Counted from the first letter of the stretch, positions 1-8,813 are shown. The stretch is 64,000 bases of DNA from Kineosporia corallincola (GCF_018499875.1 NZ_JAHBAY010000014.1:179417-243416), one strand, 5' to 3'. Notes: generated by a model not told the origin, from the letters alone. Program-made: numbers and translations.

Positions 1-3
1 GCC

Positions 4-684
4 TCAGTAGGTGATCAGGCCGTGCCGGTTGCGGAACTCGCCGGTCGGTCCGTCCGGGCCGATCAGGGCCAGGGCCACCGTCGCGTCCGTTCCCTCGGTC
101 ACCGTCTGATGTCCGGACCGGCCGTTGAAATCGGTTGCGGTGTAACCGGGGTCGGAGGCATTGATCCGGAACTTCGGCAGGTTCTTGGCATACTGCACGG
201 TCAGCGCGATCACCGCCGCCTTCGACGAGGCGTACGGCACGAGATTCACCGGGAACTCGTCCGCCTTCTCGTCCAGCAGCAGCCGGGGCCAGCCGACCCC
301 GGACGTGACATTCACGATCACCGGTGCGGACGACCGCCGCAGCAGCGGCAGGGCGGCCTGGGTCATCCGGACGACCCCGAACACGTTGGTCTCGAACACC
401 GTACGCATCTCGTCGGCGTCCAGGTCGTCGAAATCCCACTTCGTGCCGGGGATTCCGGCGTTGTTGATCAGGACGTCCAGTTCGGTCAGGGACGCGACGG
501 CCCGGGCGACGCTCGCGTCGTCCGTGACGTCCAGCTGGACGGGGACGGCGCCGAGCGCGCGGGCCGCCTCGCCGGTGGACAGGTCGCGCATTCCGGCGTA
601 AACGGTGTGGCCTGCCTCGATCAGGCGGCGGGTGGTCTCCAGACCGAGGCCTTTGTTGGCCCCGGTCACCAGGGTTGTGGTCAT
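4..684 (-). CDS. SDR family NAD(P)-dependent oxidoreductase
   Basis: Short-chain dehydrogenase/reductase of 226 residues, cytosolic, substrate unknown. The cofactor-binding motif TGANKGLG is at residues 7-14, NNAG at 74-77, a candidate catalytic Ser at 128 (NVTSG), and the catalytic pair Y151/K155 in YASSK. The length is slightly short for classical SDRs (about 250), with the loss near the C-terminus. It is divergent from an XRE/MmyB-type regulator with about 93 bases between the two starts. That layout is typical of such regulators and the reductase they control, so co-regulation is a reasonable inference. The family is clear; the reaction is not predictable. Confidence 0.9.
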   Translation of the reverse strand: MTTTLVTGANKGLGLETTRRLIEAGHTVYAGMRDLSTGEAARALGAVPVQLDVTDDASVARAVASLTELDVLINNAGIPGTKWDFDDLDADEMRTVFETNVFGVVRMTQAALPLLRRSSAPVIVNVTSGVGWPRLLLDEKADEFPVNLVPYASSKAAVIALTVQYAKNLPKFRINASDPGYTATDFNGRSGHQTVTEGTDATVALALIGPDGPTGEFRNRHGLITY

Positions 685-777
685 GTCCCCACCGTGGGAC
701 GACGAGAACCCCGCTGCCAGGTATCCGTCGACGGTGGGACCGGCAGTACCACCCGCCCGGAGGCGATCCGGGCCATC
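685..777. promoter_or_regulatory. Divergent promoter region between SDR and XRE regulator
   Basis: Short spacer between two divergent starts. A GGTGGGAC-like element occurs twice (CGTGGGACGA near 694 and CGGTGGGACC near 732), which could be regulator half-sites. No confident -10/-35 pair was seen. Assignment rests on gene arrangement only. Confidence 0.3.
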
Positions 778-1620
778 ATGGCCGGTGTGGATGAGTTCGC
801 ACAGGTGCTGCGGGCCTGGCGGGACCGGGTCACCCCGGAGCAGGCGGGACTGGCTCCCGGCCTGGGGCGGCGCACGCCCGGGCTGCGCCGGGAAGAGCTG
901 GCGCTGCTGGCCGGGGTGAGCGTCGACTACGTGGTCCGGCTGGAACAGGGCCGCGCCCGCAACCCCTCACCTCAGGTTCTGGCTGCCCTCGCCCGGGGCC
1001 TGCGCCTGGACGACGACGAGCGCGACCACTTCTTCCGGGTGGCCGGCGCGGCGGTTCCGGGCCGCGGCCTGCTGCCGTCCCACGTCACCCCGAGCGTCCG
1101 GCGGATCGTCGACCGCCTGGCCGACCTGCCGGTCGCGGTCTTCACCCCGATCCACGACCTGCTGCTGTGGAACCCGATGTGGGCCGCCCTGCTCGGCGAC
1201 CCGTCGGTGCGCACCGGGCTGGACCGCAACTTGATCTGGCAGTACTTCGCCGGCCCGCCGATGCCGGTGACGCACTCCCCGGCCGAGGAGGAGTCGTTCG
1301 CCCGCAGCCTGGTCGGGCACCTGCGCCTGGCGCTCGGGCAGTATCCCGGCGATCCGCACGTCGGTGACCTGGTCGATCGGCTGCTGGAAGCGTCCCCGGA
1401 GTTCGCCCGACGCTGGAACGGCGCGCCGGTCGGCGAGTTCCAGACCAGCCACAAGATCATTCACACCCAGCAGGTCGGCGACATCGTGCTGGACTGCGAC
1501 ACGCTGACCGGCGGCACCGGTGGCCTGCTGATCGTGGTGATGACCGCCGCGCCGGGCACGCAGGACGAACGCAAGCTCGACCTGCTGCGGGTGGTGGGGC
1601 TCCAGGGCGCGTGGGAATGA
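778..1620 (+). CDS. XRE-family regulator, MmyB-like ligand-binding domain
   Basis: DNA-binding transcriptional regulator of about 280 residues. An N-terminal Xre-type helix-turn-helix lies around residues 35-75 (PGLRREELALLAGVS, then YVVRLEQGRARNPS, the recognition-helix region typical of the MmyB/MLTR group). The rest matches the MmyB-like ligand-binding domain in length and pattern (LPVAVFTPIHDLLLWNPMW). The frame stays open far upstream, but homologues begin close to MAGVDEF, so ATG 778 is chosen; the GGAGG at 759-763 is rather far from it, which leaves the start uncertain. Members of this family commonly control a neighbouring SDR, here the divergent gene at 4-684. The ligand is unknown. 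Confidence 0.85.
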   Translation: MAGVDEFAQVLRAWRDRVTPEQAGLAPGLGRRTPGLRREELALLAGVSVDYVVRLEQGRARNPSPQVLAALARGLRLDDDERDHFFRVAGAAVPGRGLLPSHVTPSVRRIVDRLADLPVAVFTPIHDLLLWNPMWAALLGDPSVRTGLDRNLIWQYFAGPPMPVTHSPAEEESFARSLVGHLRLALGQYPGDPHVGDLVDRLLEASPEFARRWNGAPVGEFQTSHKIIHTQQVGDIVLDCDTLTGGTGGLLIVVMTAAPGTQDERKLDLLRVVGLQGAWE

Positions 1621-1774
1621 GCGTGGCCGGATCATCGACGGCCCCGCGTGTGCTCAGCATGCTGTCGCCCCCTGAGTCACTGCTCTGCTGCGATGATTCC
1701 GGGGCTGAGCGGTCGTCTCTCTCCAGTTCGGTAGCCTTGAGCGAGTTCACCGCTACCGACGGGAGAGGGCTTCC

Positions 1775-2509
1775 ATGGCCAGGTTTGAGGGTAAGCACGT
1801 GCTGGTGACCGGGGGCAGCAGTGGGATCGGCCTGGCCGGTGCGCAGCGCATCGTGGACGAGGGTGGCCGGGTCACGCTGACCGGTACCGATCCGGAACGT
1901 CTGGCGGTGGTATCCGAAAAGCTGCCTTCGGTAACTGTTCTGCGCAATGACGCTGCTGATCCTGCCTCGGTGGACGCGCTCGTCGAGGCAGTGGGCGGGG
2001 AGCCGTTGCACGGTCTGTGGCTGAACGCCGGTTACGCGGAGGTCGGGCCGCTGGAGGGCGTCGATGCCGCGTCGTTCGACGCGATGACGGCGGTCAATCT
2101 GCGGGCTCCGGCGTTGCAGCTGGCCCGGTTGTCGCCGCATCTGGCCGAGGGGGCCTCGGTGGTGGTCACGTCGTCCACCTCCGCCTACGAGGGTGCGCCG
2201 ATGACGGCGCTGTACGCCGCGACCAAGGCGGCGCTGATATCGGCAGCGAAGGTGTGGGCGGCCGAGCTGGCGCCGCGCGGTATCCGGGTCAACGTGCTGG
2301 TGCCGGGGGCCACACAGACGAACTTCCGGCACTTCATGACCGACGAACAGCGCTCGGGTTTCGAGTCGGCCCTGCTGGAGCAGGTGCCCCTGGGCCGGGT
2401 CGGCACACCCGAAGAGGTCGCTGCGGTGGGGCTTTTCCTGCTGTCGGACGAGGCATCGTACGTCACCGGGGCGCAGTTCGTGGTGGACGGCGGGCTGCTG
2501 CGGGTCTGA
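1775..2509 (+). CDS. SDR family oxidoreductase
   Basis: Classical SDR of 244 residues. TGGSSGIG (12-19) is the glycine-rich cofactor motif, NAGY lies near residue 84, the catalytic Tyr147 and Lys151 are in YAATK, and the C-terminal segment ends in VTGAQFVVDGGLLRV, typical of FabG-like enzymes. Substrate not predictable. It begins about 155 bases after the XRE regulator on the same strand, far enough to have its own promoter. It is not closely similar to the SDR at 4-684, so the pair does not look like a recent duplication. Confidence 0.92.
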   Translation: MARFEGKHVLVTGGSSGIGLAGAQRIVDEGGRVTLTGTDPERLAVVSEKLPSVTVLRNDAADPASVDALVEAVGGEPLHGLWLNAGYAEVGPLEGVDAASFDAMTAVNLRAPALQLARLSPHLAEGASVVVTSSTSAYEGAPMTALYAATKAALISAAKVWAAELAPRGIRVNVLVPGATQTNFRHFMTDEQRSGFESALLEQVPLGRVGTPEEVAAVGLFLLSDEASYVTGAQFVVDGGLLRV

Positions 2510-2889
2510 GGCGGGTCTCGGCCGGGTCAGCAAGAGCTGAACCGATGCGCGGTCCCCGGTGACGGACCGGAGACCGCGCCGGTCTCAAGAAGGCGCGGTA
2601 CGACGGAGCTTCGTCGTGCCCGGAGGGTGCTGTGCGTCGGTGGCCCCGCGCAGGACCGCTTCGCCGGCTTCCTCGAGGTCGGCCCGGACGGCCTGATCCG
2701 CCGGCGGGAGACGTTCTTCTTCGCCCTGCCCTGATCTGTCCCACACAGCTACTGCTCGTGTCGCGGATGCCGTGGCAGCTACCGGTTGTTCCAGCTCGTG
2801 TTGTAGCGGAATGTTTTCGGCCGCAGCATGGGGTCCCGAAGTCCGGTCGTGGCACCCACCCACGAGTGCTCCGGCAAACGAGGGAGTTG
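2510..2889. other. Intergenic stretch with possible gene remnant
   Basis: 380 bases without a complete gene. On the + strand, codons ending at a TGA at 2732-2734 read DRFAGFLEVGPDGLIRRRE and then FFFALP, which resembles the tail of a SnoaL/NTF2-like protein. No start or full domain is present, so at most this is a decayed remnant (low confidence). A GGGAG at 2882-2886 is the ribosome binding site of the next gene. Confidence 0.3.
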
Positions 2890-4260
2890 ATGATGCCGGC
2901 GAACCGACGAGGTTCCGCCTCCGTCACTTCGGTCGGGCCCGATGCGAACCCTGCCGACCCGACGTCTTCACCAGCGCTCCGTCCGGCGTACCGGGAACCC
3001 GGTTTCCGGCGGTTCGTGCTCGGGGAGGCCGCCTCCGTCGTCGGTGACCAAGTCTGGTTCGTCGCCCTGTCGTGGGCGGCGGTGCAGGTCGCCTCGCCGG
3101 CCACGGCTGGGCTGATCCTCACCGTCTCGGCCGTCCCGCGGCTGGTGCTGATGATCCTGGGTGGCCCGCTGGCCGACCGCTACGACGCCCGGCGGCTGAT
3201 GATCGGCAGCGATCTGCTGCGCGCGGCCGTCATGTTCGCCGCCGCCGCGATCGCCGTGCAGCACTCCAGTGTGATGCTGCTGGTGGTGATCAGCCTCGTG
3301 TTCGGGGCGGCGGACGCGATCTTCATGCCCGCCTCGGGTTCGCTGAGACCACGGCTGCTGCACACCTCGCAACTGGCCAGCGGCGGCGCCCTTCGCGAAC
3401 TGGCGATGCGCGCGGCCCTGACACTCGGCTCACCCCTGGGCGGGCTCGTCGTGGCTGCCGGGAACCTGTGGCTGGCCTGCGTGGTCAACGGTTTCACGTT
3501 CCTGGTCTCCATGCTGTTTCTTCGCACCGTGCGACCGCGGGAGGTTGCTCCGGCTGCCCCCGGAGCACCGACCGGATACTTCGCCTCCCTCAAGGACGGC
3601 CTGCGCTACCTGGCCACCCACCCTGTCCTGCGCTCAGTCCTGACCGTCACCTTGCTGGTCAACCTGGCCTTCGTCGGCCCGATGAACGTGGGATTGGCGT
3701 TGCTGTCGCAGGACCGCGACTGGGGCGCCGGGGGCATCGGCACCCTGCTGGCCGGGTTCGGGGTCGGCGCCGCAGCCGGAGCGCTGGCCATGCTGCGCAC
3801 CCACGTCGACCGCGGGATCGGCCTCTGGATCGCCCTGGCCTGCCTGCTGGAAGGCGCCGGCCTGGCAGCGCTGGGCCTGATCGAACGCTTCCCGGTGGCC
3901 GTGGCCGCGGCCGCGCTGGTCGGCCTGGTCAGCGCACCTCTGGGAATCATGACCACGGCACTGACCCAGTCGGGCGTGCCGGACGAGTACCGGGGCCGGG
4001 TGAGCAGCGTCAACATGCTGGTCAACCTCGGCCTCACCCCCTTGTCCATCGCGGCCCTGGGGGTGGTCGCCGACTGGTGGGGAACCAGCACCGCCGTGGT
4101 CGCCTTCGCGGCCCTGGCCTGGGTCGCCGCCGTCCTGTGTCTCATGGTCCCGGCCCTGCGCCGGGCTCGGGTGAGAGGCGAGGAAGACCGTGTTCCACCG
4201 CTGGTCGCTGGGGCGAGCACGCCGACGAAGTCGATTCGTGCCCGACCTTTTCGTCACTGA
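2890..4260 (+). CDS. MFS transporter (EntS/MFS_3-like exporter)
   Basis: Integral membrane major facilitator of about 456 residues with roughly twelve hydrophobic segments. The loop after TM2 carries the MFS signature as GGPLADRYDARRLM. Overall pattern (FRRFVLGEAASVVGDQVW at the start, long central loop after RTVRPREV) fits the MFS_3/EntS group of small-molecule exporters. The frame is open far upstream, but two ATGs at 2890 and 2893 follow GGGAG at 2882-2886 and precede the first conserved block, so the start is placed there. Substrate unknown; no operon partner is close. Confidence 0.85.
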   Translation: MMPANRRGSASVTSVGPDANPADPTSSPALRPAYREPGFRRFVLGEAASVVGDQVWFVALSWAAVQVASPATAGLILTVSAVPRLVLMILGGPLADRYDARRLMIGSDLLRAAVMFAAAAIAVQHSSVMLLVVISLVFGAADAIFMPASGSLRPRLLHTSQLASGGALRELAMRAALTLGSPLGGLVVAAGNLWLACVVNGFTFLVSMLFLRTVRPREVAPAAPGAPTGYFASLKDGLRYLATHPVLRSVLTVTLLVNLAFVGPMNVGLALLSQDRDWGAGGIGTLLAGFGVGAAAGALAMLRTHVDRGIGLWIALACLLEGAGLAALGLIERFPVAVAAAALVGLVSAPLGIMTTALTQSGVPDEYRGRVSSVNMLVNLGLTPLSIAALGVVADWWGTSTAVVAFAALAWVAAVLCLMVPALRRARVRGEEDRVPPLVAGASTPTKSIRARPFRH

Positions 4261-4397
4261 AGCGGAGCGGCAGCTGCAGCGATCCACGCACGACCGATCG
4301 GTAGACGGTGCAGATGACGAGGGCGAACTCGCGGGCCGGATTTGCGTAGGTAATGGTAGCCAAGGGCAACCGTGGCACGCGGTGGCACTATGCATCT

Positions 4398-4658
4398 ATG
4401 GGCAACCTGGAGATGACCCCACGCGACGTGCGATCTCGGTCGCGAGAGATCATGGATGAAGTTGAGCACGGCCAGACCTTCACGGTCACGCGAGACGGTC
4501 ACCAGATCGGCGAATTGATTCCTCTTCGGCGCCGGTTCGTCTCGCGTCAGGAGTTCGCAGCGATGTCCCGTAACTCACCGACCAGCGACCTCGATGCTTG
4601 CCGGGCGGACCAGGTTGTGGCAGCTGATCATGAGGAAAGCGGTGCGTATGAGCGCTGA
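4398..4658 (+). CDS. Phd/YefM-family antitoxin
   Basis: Antitoxin of a type II toxin-antitoxin pair, 86 residues. The N-terminus MGNLEMTPRDVRSRSREIMD is the DNA-binding Phd/YefM fold, followed by VEHGQTFTVTRDGHQIGELIP, the hallmark central motif. The C-terminal tail is the toxin-neutralising part. ATG 4398 is preferred because it fits the family N-terminus; no good ribosome binding site is seen. Its stop overlaps the start of the toxin reading frame by 11 bases, the normal vapBC arrangement. Because the toxin gene is broken, this antitoxin may be an orphan. Confidence 0.85.
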   Translation: MGNLEMTPRDVRSRSREIMDEVEHGQTFTVTRDGHQIGELIPLRRRFVSRQEFAAMSRNSPTSDLDACRADQVVAADHEESGAYER

Positions 4659-5103
4659 CCGATCACGGCAGGCCCTGATCGACACGAATACCCTGGCCCT
4701 GTAAGGCTGGATCGATCCAGCGCAGCTGCCCGACGAGATGACGATCAGCGCCGTCACCCTTGCGGAGATACCGGCTCTACCGCAGGAGCTCTGCGCCGAC
4801 ACCGAACAAACTGGGTACGACGAACGCGCTCGGCGGATGGAGATTCTTCGGCATGCGGAGCAGGAATCCGACCCCATCCCGCTCGAAACGGAAACTGCGC
4901 GCGTCTACGGGCGTTTGGTCTGCGCAGTTGTAACTGCCGGCCGCAAGCCACGGCGGCGAATTGCGGACCTGATGATTGCTTCGACTGCGATTTCCGGAGG
5001 TCTGCCCCTTTTCACCACGAACCCTGACGACTTCGCCGGCCTCGACCGCCTTCTGGAAGTGGTCCCCGTGGTCCGTCCCATGCTTCCCGGCGGGATCCGG
5101 TAA
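4648..5103 (+). pseudogene. VapC-like PIN-domain toxin, interrupted by TAA
   Basis: PIN-domain ribonuclease toxin gene broken by a nonsense codon. Starting from ATG 4648, the frame reads LIDTNTLAL and meets TAA at 4702-4704. The same frame then continues without shift as GWIDPAQLPDEMTISAVTL and on through RRRIADLMIASTA and LPLFTTNPDDFAGLD to a stop at 5101-5103. All expected VapC blocks are present (first Asp in IDTNT, central ARVYGRL, late RIADLMIAS and NPDDF). A restart at ATG 4738 would lack the first catalytic Asp, so the product is probably inactive. A sequencing error is the main alternative. Confidence 0.8.
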
Positions 5104-5183
5104 CGAGCCTCCTGCAACCCGAAGGCGCTCTCCTGCTTCCAGTTCGCCATCGGCCGCCCCTTTGCGAAAAGCTCGCCGGTTGA

Positions 5184-5400
5184 ATGGAAGCCGCACAAGC
5201 GCTCGAACAGCCTCCTCTGAGGAGCTTCGGCACCGGCCTGCGCCAGGACCAGGTCGCCGTCACGGCGGCCCTGAGCCTGGAGTACAGCAACGGTCCGACT
5301 GAGGGGACGAACACGAAGATCAAGCTCCTGAAACGACAGATGTACGGGAGAGCTGGGTCTCCGCGATTCGGCAACGCATCTCTGCTCAACAGAGATAGCA
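5184..5400 (+). mobile_element. ISL3-family transposase, C-terminal remnant
   Basis: Truncated transposase tail. The frame from 5184 gives FGTGLRQDQVAVTAALSLEY, then SNGPTEGTNTKIKLLKRQMY and GRAG, which is the well-conserved C-terminus of ISL3-family DDE transposases including the last acidic residue region (EGTNTKIK). Just after GRAG the homologous reading moves to the -1 frame (VSAIRQRIS, near 5357-5385), so there is a frameshift. No N-terminal part, terminal inverted repeat or target duplication was found. It is a dead fragment next to the broken toxin gene. Confidence 0.75.
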
Positions 5401-5543
5401 CTGGGCGCCACGACCACCGTTCTTGCGCACAGAGCCGTCTATATGACAGGCACGCGCCGACACCAGCTCGAGCGCGCGTGGCGCAAGGACTTGGGGTTTA
5501 GTAACGTGGAAACCCAAAGTGCGCGTTCCTGGGAGGGGATGAG

Positions 5544-7316
5544 TTGGCGATCCAGCCTGGTGGGGAAGTCTGGGAAGACCGACGAAGGCTTTCTGCTGCC
5601 GTCGATCAGGCGCTGGCGCTGCTTGCCGCGGGAGCCAGTGCTGATGCGGTCGAGGTCGAAGGCGTCGACTTCAAGGAGGAGGCCGGCCGTCGTGCTCGGG
5701 GAGGGGTAGTGGTGCCGGGGCAGCCCAGAAGCGAGGCCGTCGCTTCTCAGCTGGCGGACGAGGTCGCCTGCCTCGCCAATACGCCGGGTGGCGGCGCACT
5801 GGTTGTGGGGATTGCGGATGACGGCCGCCTGATCGGGGCGGCCTCGGAACGGGACTGGCTTCGCCATCGCATCCACGAACGGGTGGACCTGGCCCCGGCG
5901 GTTGATGAGCGATGGCTGCCGGACGGTACGCGCCTACTGGCCATCATGGTTGCCGAGTCGCGTGAACCGGCTGAGAACACCAAGGACCAGCTGCGGTGGA
6001 GGGTCGGCACCAGTTGTGCTCCGGTCGACAGGTCGGAGTGGTGGGCCGAGCGGCTGCGCAGGCAGGGGAGCGACCCTCTGGCGGCGGAGACCTCCAGGAC
6101 GGTGTCGGCTGTCAGTCAGGGAGCGATGGCCGCCACGAGACGCCTTCTTCGTGGTGTAGGCAAGAACGACCAGCATGATCACAGCGATCGCGAGTACCTG
6201 ACCCGATTGGGAGTACTCCTTCCCAGCGGGCGCCTGACTGCGGCCGGCGTCCACATGTTCTGCCCCGCCCCCCGCACGGTACTGGAACTGGCGGTACTCG
6301 ACGTCGTCGGTGGTGACGTCATCTCGGGGCCCCCTGACCTGTCGGGCTTGAGTCTGGTCGAGCAGCTGGGGGAGATCGAGACTCGCCTCGACGCGCTCGA
6401 CAGCTCGGTGGTGCTTCAGTCGGGTCTGAAACTTGATCCGATCCGCAGGGTTCCCTGGCCGGCAGTGCGCGAAGCGTTGCTCAACGCGATCGTTCACCGT
6501 GACTGGCTACCCCTCGAACCGGTCCATCTGACCTGGGTCGTGGCTGACGCGAGCCTCGATGTCGTCTCCCCGGGAGGATTCGCCGGCGGTGTGACCAGTG
6601 AGTCCGTTCTCTCAGCCCGCTATTCACGTAATCCGGCGCTCGCCGACCTGGCCCGTGCCATGGGCCTGGTGGAGCGCCAGGGGATCGGCGTGGATCGTAT
6701 GTACCGGGAGATGATCTCCCTCGGTCATCGACCGCCCGTCATCCGGCAGGAACCCGGGCCCCAGGTGCGTACCCGTCTCGTCGGTGGGCAGCCGCTGTCG
6801 GCAGTGATGGTCTCCCTCGGGGCGGTTTCTCCCGCCGATCGGCAGCGGGACCTTCGCGTGGCCATCGGCTTGCACGTGATGCTGCGCGACGGGTTCCTGA
6901 CCGCTGAGACGCTCGCTGCACTGCTGCAGGTGCCGGTAGAGGAGGCTGAAGAGGGACTCGACGTTCTGGCCGCCTGTTCCGTGGACGACGAGTCCATGAT
7001 CCGGTCCACACCCGCGGGCCCGTGGCTCCCGGCCCGGGGAATTGTCCGCCGGGCGACCGGGGACCCTCGGTCGCTGGAACAAGCGCAGCGACGGGGCCTA
7101 CTGGGATGGCACCGGCCGGATCCGCGGGCCGCGGAGAAACTGGTTCGCGCCTATGTGGCTGCTGCCGGGCGTATGTCGAGTGGTGAACTGGCGGCCATCA
7201 CCGGACTGACGACGCAGGGGGCCCTGAACATGCTGGTTCGGATGGAAGGTGAGGGGATCGTGCGGCGTGGGACCACACAGGGGCGTCGCGCGCACTTCGT
7301 TCTGGCGGATCTCTGA
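5544..7316 (+). CDS. AlbA_2 (Schlafen-like) / divergent ATP-binding protein
   Basis: Cytosolic protein of 590 residues. The N-terminal AlbA_2 domain is recognisable by VDFKEE (residues 41-46) and NTPGGGALVVGIADDG (79-94). The middle contains ALLNAIVHRDWL and VSPGGFAGG, matching the HATPase_c_4-type putative helicase/ATPase module that follows AlbA_2 in this family. The C-terminus looks like a winged helix (ELAAITGLTTQGALNMLVRM). TTG 5544 is chosen because GGGAGGGG lies at 5531-5538, five bases upstream. Members act as regulators or in defence and nucleic-acid processing; the exact role is unknown. It lies between two transposase remnants. Confidence 0.8.
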   Translation: MAIQPGGEVWEDRRRLSAAVDQALALLAAGASADAVEVEGVDFKEEAGRRARGGVVVPGQPRSEAVASQLADEVACLANTPGGGALVVGIADDGRLIGAASERDWLRHRIHERVDLAPAVDERWLPDGTRLLAIMVAESREPAENTKDQLRWRVGTSCAPVDRSEWWAERLRRQGSDPLAAETSRTVSAVSQGAMAATRRLLRGVGKNDQHDHSDREYLTRLGVLLPSGRLTAAGVHMFCPAPRTVLELAVLDVVGGDVISGPPDLSGLSLVEQLGEIETRLDALDSSVVLQSGLKLDPIRRVPWPAVREALLNAIVHRDWLPLEPVHLTWVVADASLDVVSPGGFAGGVTSESVLSARYSRNPALADLARAMGLVERQGIGVDRMYREMISLGHRPPVIRQEPGPQVRTRLVGGQPLSAVMVSLGAVSPADRQRDLRVAIGLHVMLRDGFLTAETLAALLQVPVEEAEEGLDVLAACSVDDESMIRSTPAGPWLPARGIVRRATGDPRSLEQAQRRGLLGWHRPDPRAAEKLVRAYVAAAGRMSSGELAAITGLTTQGALNMLVRMEGEGIVRRGTTQGRRAHFVLADL

Positions 7317-7389
7317 AGCGCGGACGGCACGCTCAGCGCCGTCGAACAGCGGGTACCGGTCAAACCGTTCGGCCCTGGACGCTCTGGAA

Positions 7390-7650
7390 CGATGCCGGAA
7401 GCCATGTAGGCGGTCTCGCGGGTGGTCTTGCCCTTGATGGTCCTGGTGCGGGTGATGCTCACAGCCTGCGCCGCGTTCGGGAACACCAACGCCAGAGGCG
7501 TCTGTAGGGTGGCGGTTTTCAGGGTGTGGGTCTCGCGGCGGCCATGAGCGGCGGTGCGGGTGCAGTGACCGACGGGGCAGTCTTTCCAGTCTAGGCGCCG
7601 TAGCTGGTTGTGCAGGGTTTCCTGGTTCGCTGTGACCCGGACGAACAAGG
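7390..7650 (-). mobile_element. ISAs1-family transposase remnant
   Basis: Decayed fragment of an ISAs1-type transposase. Reading leftward from 7648, the translation VRVTANQETLHNQLRRLDW, then PVGHCTRTAAHGRRETHTLK and AQAVSITRTRTIKGK follows the family pattern (vKaNQptLh..l...pw, HGR.E.RtlK). Homology fades after AYMASGI, and the N-terminal region upstream is out of frame. No inverted repeats were seen. The 520 bases from 7317 to 7835 hold nothing else recognisable. Confidence 0.6.
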
Positions 7651-7835
7651 CCGCGCCGCGGGCCGGCCATCAGATGGATCGCCCCGCAGGTAGTCTCCAG
7701 TTGGGCATGATGAGACACCCCCAGCCAATAGGTGCCCAGCATGGGGCCGTTCACCGGCGGGGAGGCGCTATGGAGGGCGAGCATCGCGCTCCCCGAAGTG
7801 CCTCGCTGGAGCGCAGGCGATGTGCGTCGGGCCGC

Positions 7836-8318
7836 TCAGGTGATGTTGGGGCTGCGGCGTTCGACGAGGGTGACGTCACGCCAGAGGCCGTGGTGGCGGC
7901 CGATGCGTTCACGGGTGCCGATGGTGCGGAACCCGAGCCGCTGGTGGAGGTTCAGGCTGGCGATGTTCTCGGGGAAGATCCCGGACTGGATGGTCCAGAT
8001 CCCGGCGGCTTCGGTGGAATCGATGAGGGCCTTGAGCAGGCTGGTAGCGACCCCGCGACCTCGCGCGTCGGGCGCAACGTAGACGGAGTGCTCGACCACT
8101 CCGCCGTAGACACACCGGTCGGAGACCTTGCTGACAGCGACCCAGCCCACGACCGCGCCGTCTTCAACGGCGACGAAACGGTGCCCGGGCAGTTTGCCCT
8201 GATCGAAGGTGGGCCAGCCGGGGGCAGCAGTCTCGAAAGTGGCGTTGCCCTCGTCGATCCCAGCCTGATAGATAGCCAGCACCTGCTCGGCATGCGCGGC
8301 AGTCATCGGCACAATCAC
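7836..8318 (-). CDS. GNAT acetyltransferase, ArsN-like
   Basis: N-acetyltransferase of about 160 residues, probably cytosolic. It begins IVPMTAAHAEQVLAIYQAGI, continues NATFET, and has the acetyl-CoA site DARGRGVATSLLKALI and the late GFRTIGTRERIG block. This is the pattern of phosphinothricin/arsinothricin N-acetyltransferases (ArsN1 group), commonly found in ars operons, where they detoxify arsenical or methionine-sulfoximine-like compounds. GTG 8318 is the first start codon after the arsR stop at 8327, giving 8 bases between the two genes. Co-transcription with arsR is likely. Substrate assignment is inference from context. Confidence 0.75.
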   Translation of the reverse strand: MIVPMTAAHAEQVLAIYQAGIDEGNATFETAAPGWPTFDQGKLPGHRFVAVEDGAVVGWVAVSKVSDRCVYGGVVEHSVYVAPDARGRGVATSLLKALIDSTEAAGIWTIQSGIFPENIASLNLHQRLGFRTIGTRERIGRHHGLWRDVTLVERRSPNIT

Positions 8319-8326
8319 GGAGCGGA

Positions 8327-8722
8327 CTACGAACTCTGAGGCGTGGTGAAGTCGCCCAGAGCCGCGGCGATCTGGCTCACGCGCTCGGGCACGAGGGTGT
8401 AGTAGGCCCACACGCCGCGCTTTTCGCGGGTGAGCAGGCCGGCGTCCACCAGGATCTTCAGGTGGTGCGAGACCGTGGGCTGGGACAGCCCGACCGGTTC
8501 GGTCAGGTCGCACACGCACGCCTCGCCGCCCTCGTGCGCGGCGACCAGCGACAGCAGTTGCAGCCGGGTCGGCTCGGCCAGCGCCTTGAGCAGGCTCGCC
8601 AGCTTCTGCGCCTGTTCGGCGCTGTGGATCGGCCCGCTGCCGGTCGGGGTGCAGCACGCCGCGTCCTCGGCCGTGGGGGCCTGGAGGGCGATCTGCGGGC
8701 GGGCGATCTGCACGGACGTCAT
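8327..8722 (-). CDS. arsR: ArsR/SmtB-family arsenic-responsive repressor
   Basis: Winged-helix metalloid-responsive repressor of 131 residues. The helix-turn-helix reads LKALAEPTRLQLLSLV, then SQPTVSHHLKILVDAGLL. Candidate As(III) ligands are Cys23/Cys24 near the N-terminus and Cys69/Cys71 in ACVCDL, the latter resembling the classical ArsR metal site at the recognition helix. ATG 8722 is preferred over ATG 8746 because the latter overlaps an operator-like palindrome; neither has a clear ribosome binding site, so a leaderless transcript is possible. It is divergent from arsM, acr3 and arsC and presumably represses both directions. Confidence 0.9.
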   Translation of the reverse strand: MTSVQIARPQIALQAPTAEDAACCTPTGSGPIHSAEQAQKLASLLKALAEPTRLQLLSLVAAHEGGEACVCDLTEPVGLSQPTVSHHLKILVDAGLLTREKRGVWAYYTLVPERVSQIAAALGDFTTPQSS

Positions 8723-8744
8723 GGGGAACAGTCTGAGCCAGGAC

Positions 8745-8796
8745 ATTGACGTTTGTCGATCCCTGCGCCACGATCAGGACATCGACGAGCGTCTAT
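8745..8796. promoter_or_regulatory. Two ArsR-operator-like palindromes
   Basis: The arsR-arsM intergenic region holds two related 16-base imperfect palindromes: ATTGACGTTTGTCGAT at 8745-8760 and ATCGACGAGCGTCTAT at 8781-8796. Both fit ATyGACr-N2-yGTCkAT and lie 36 bases apart centre to centre. ArsR proteins bind such dyads between divergent ars genes, so these are probable operators for both directions. Confidence 0.6.
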
Positions 8797-8813
8797 CTCT
8801 AGGAGTGGTGATC

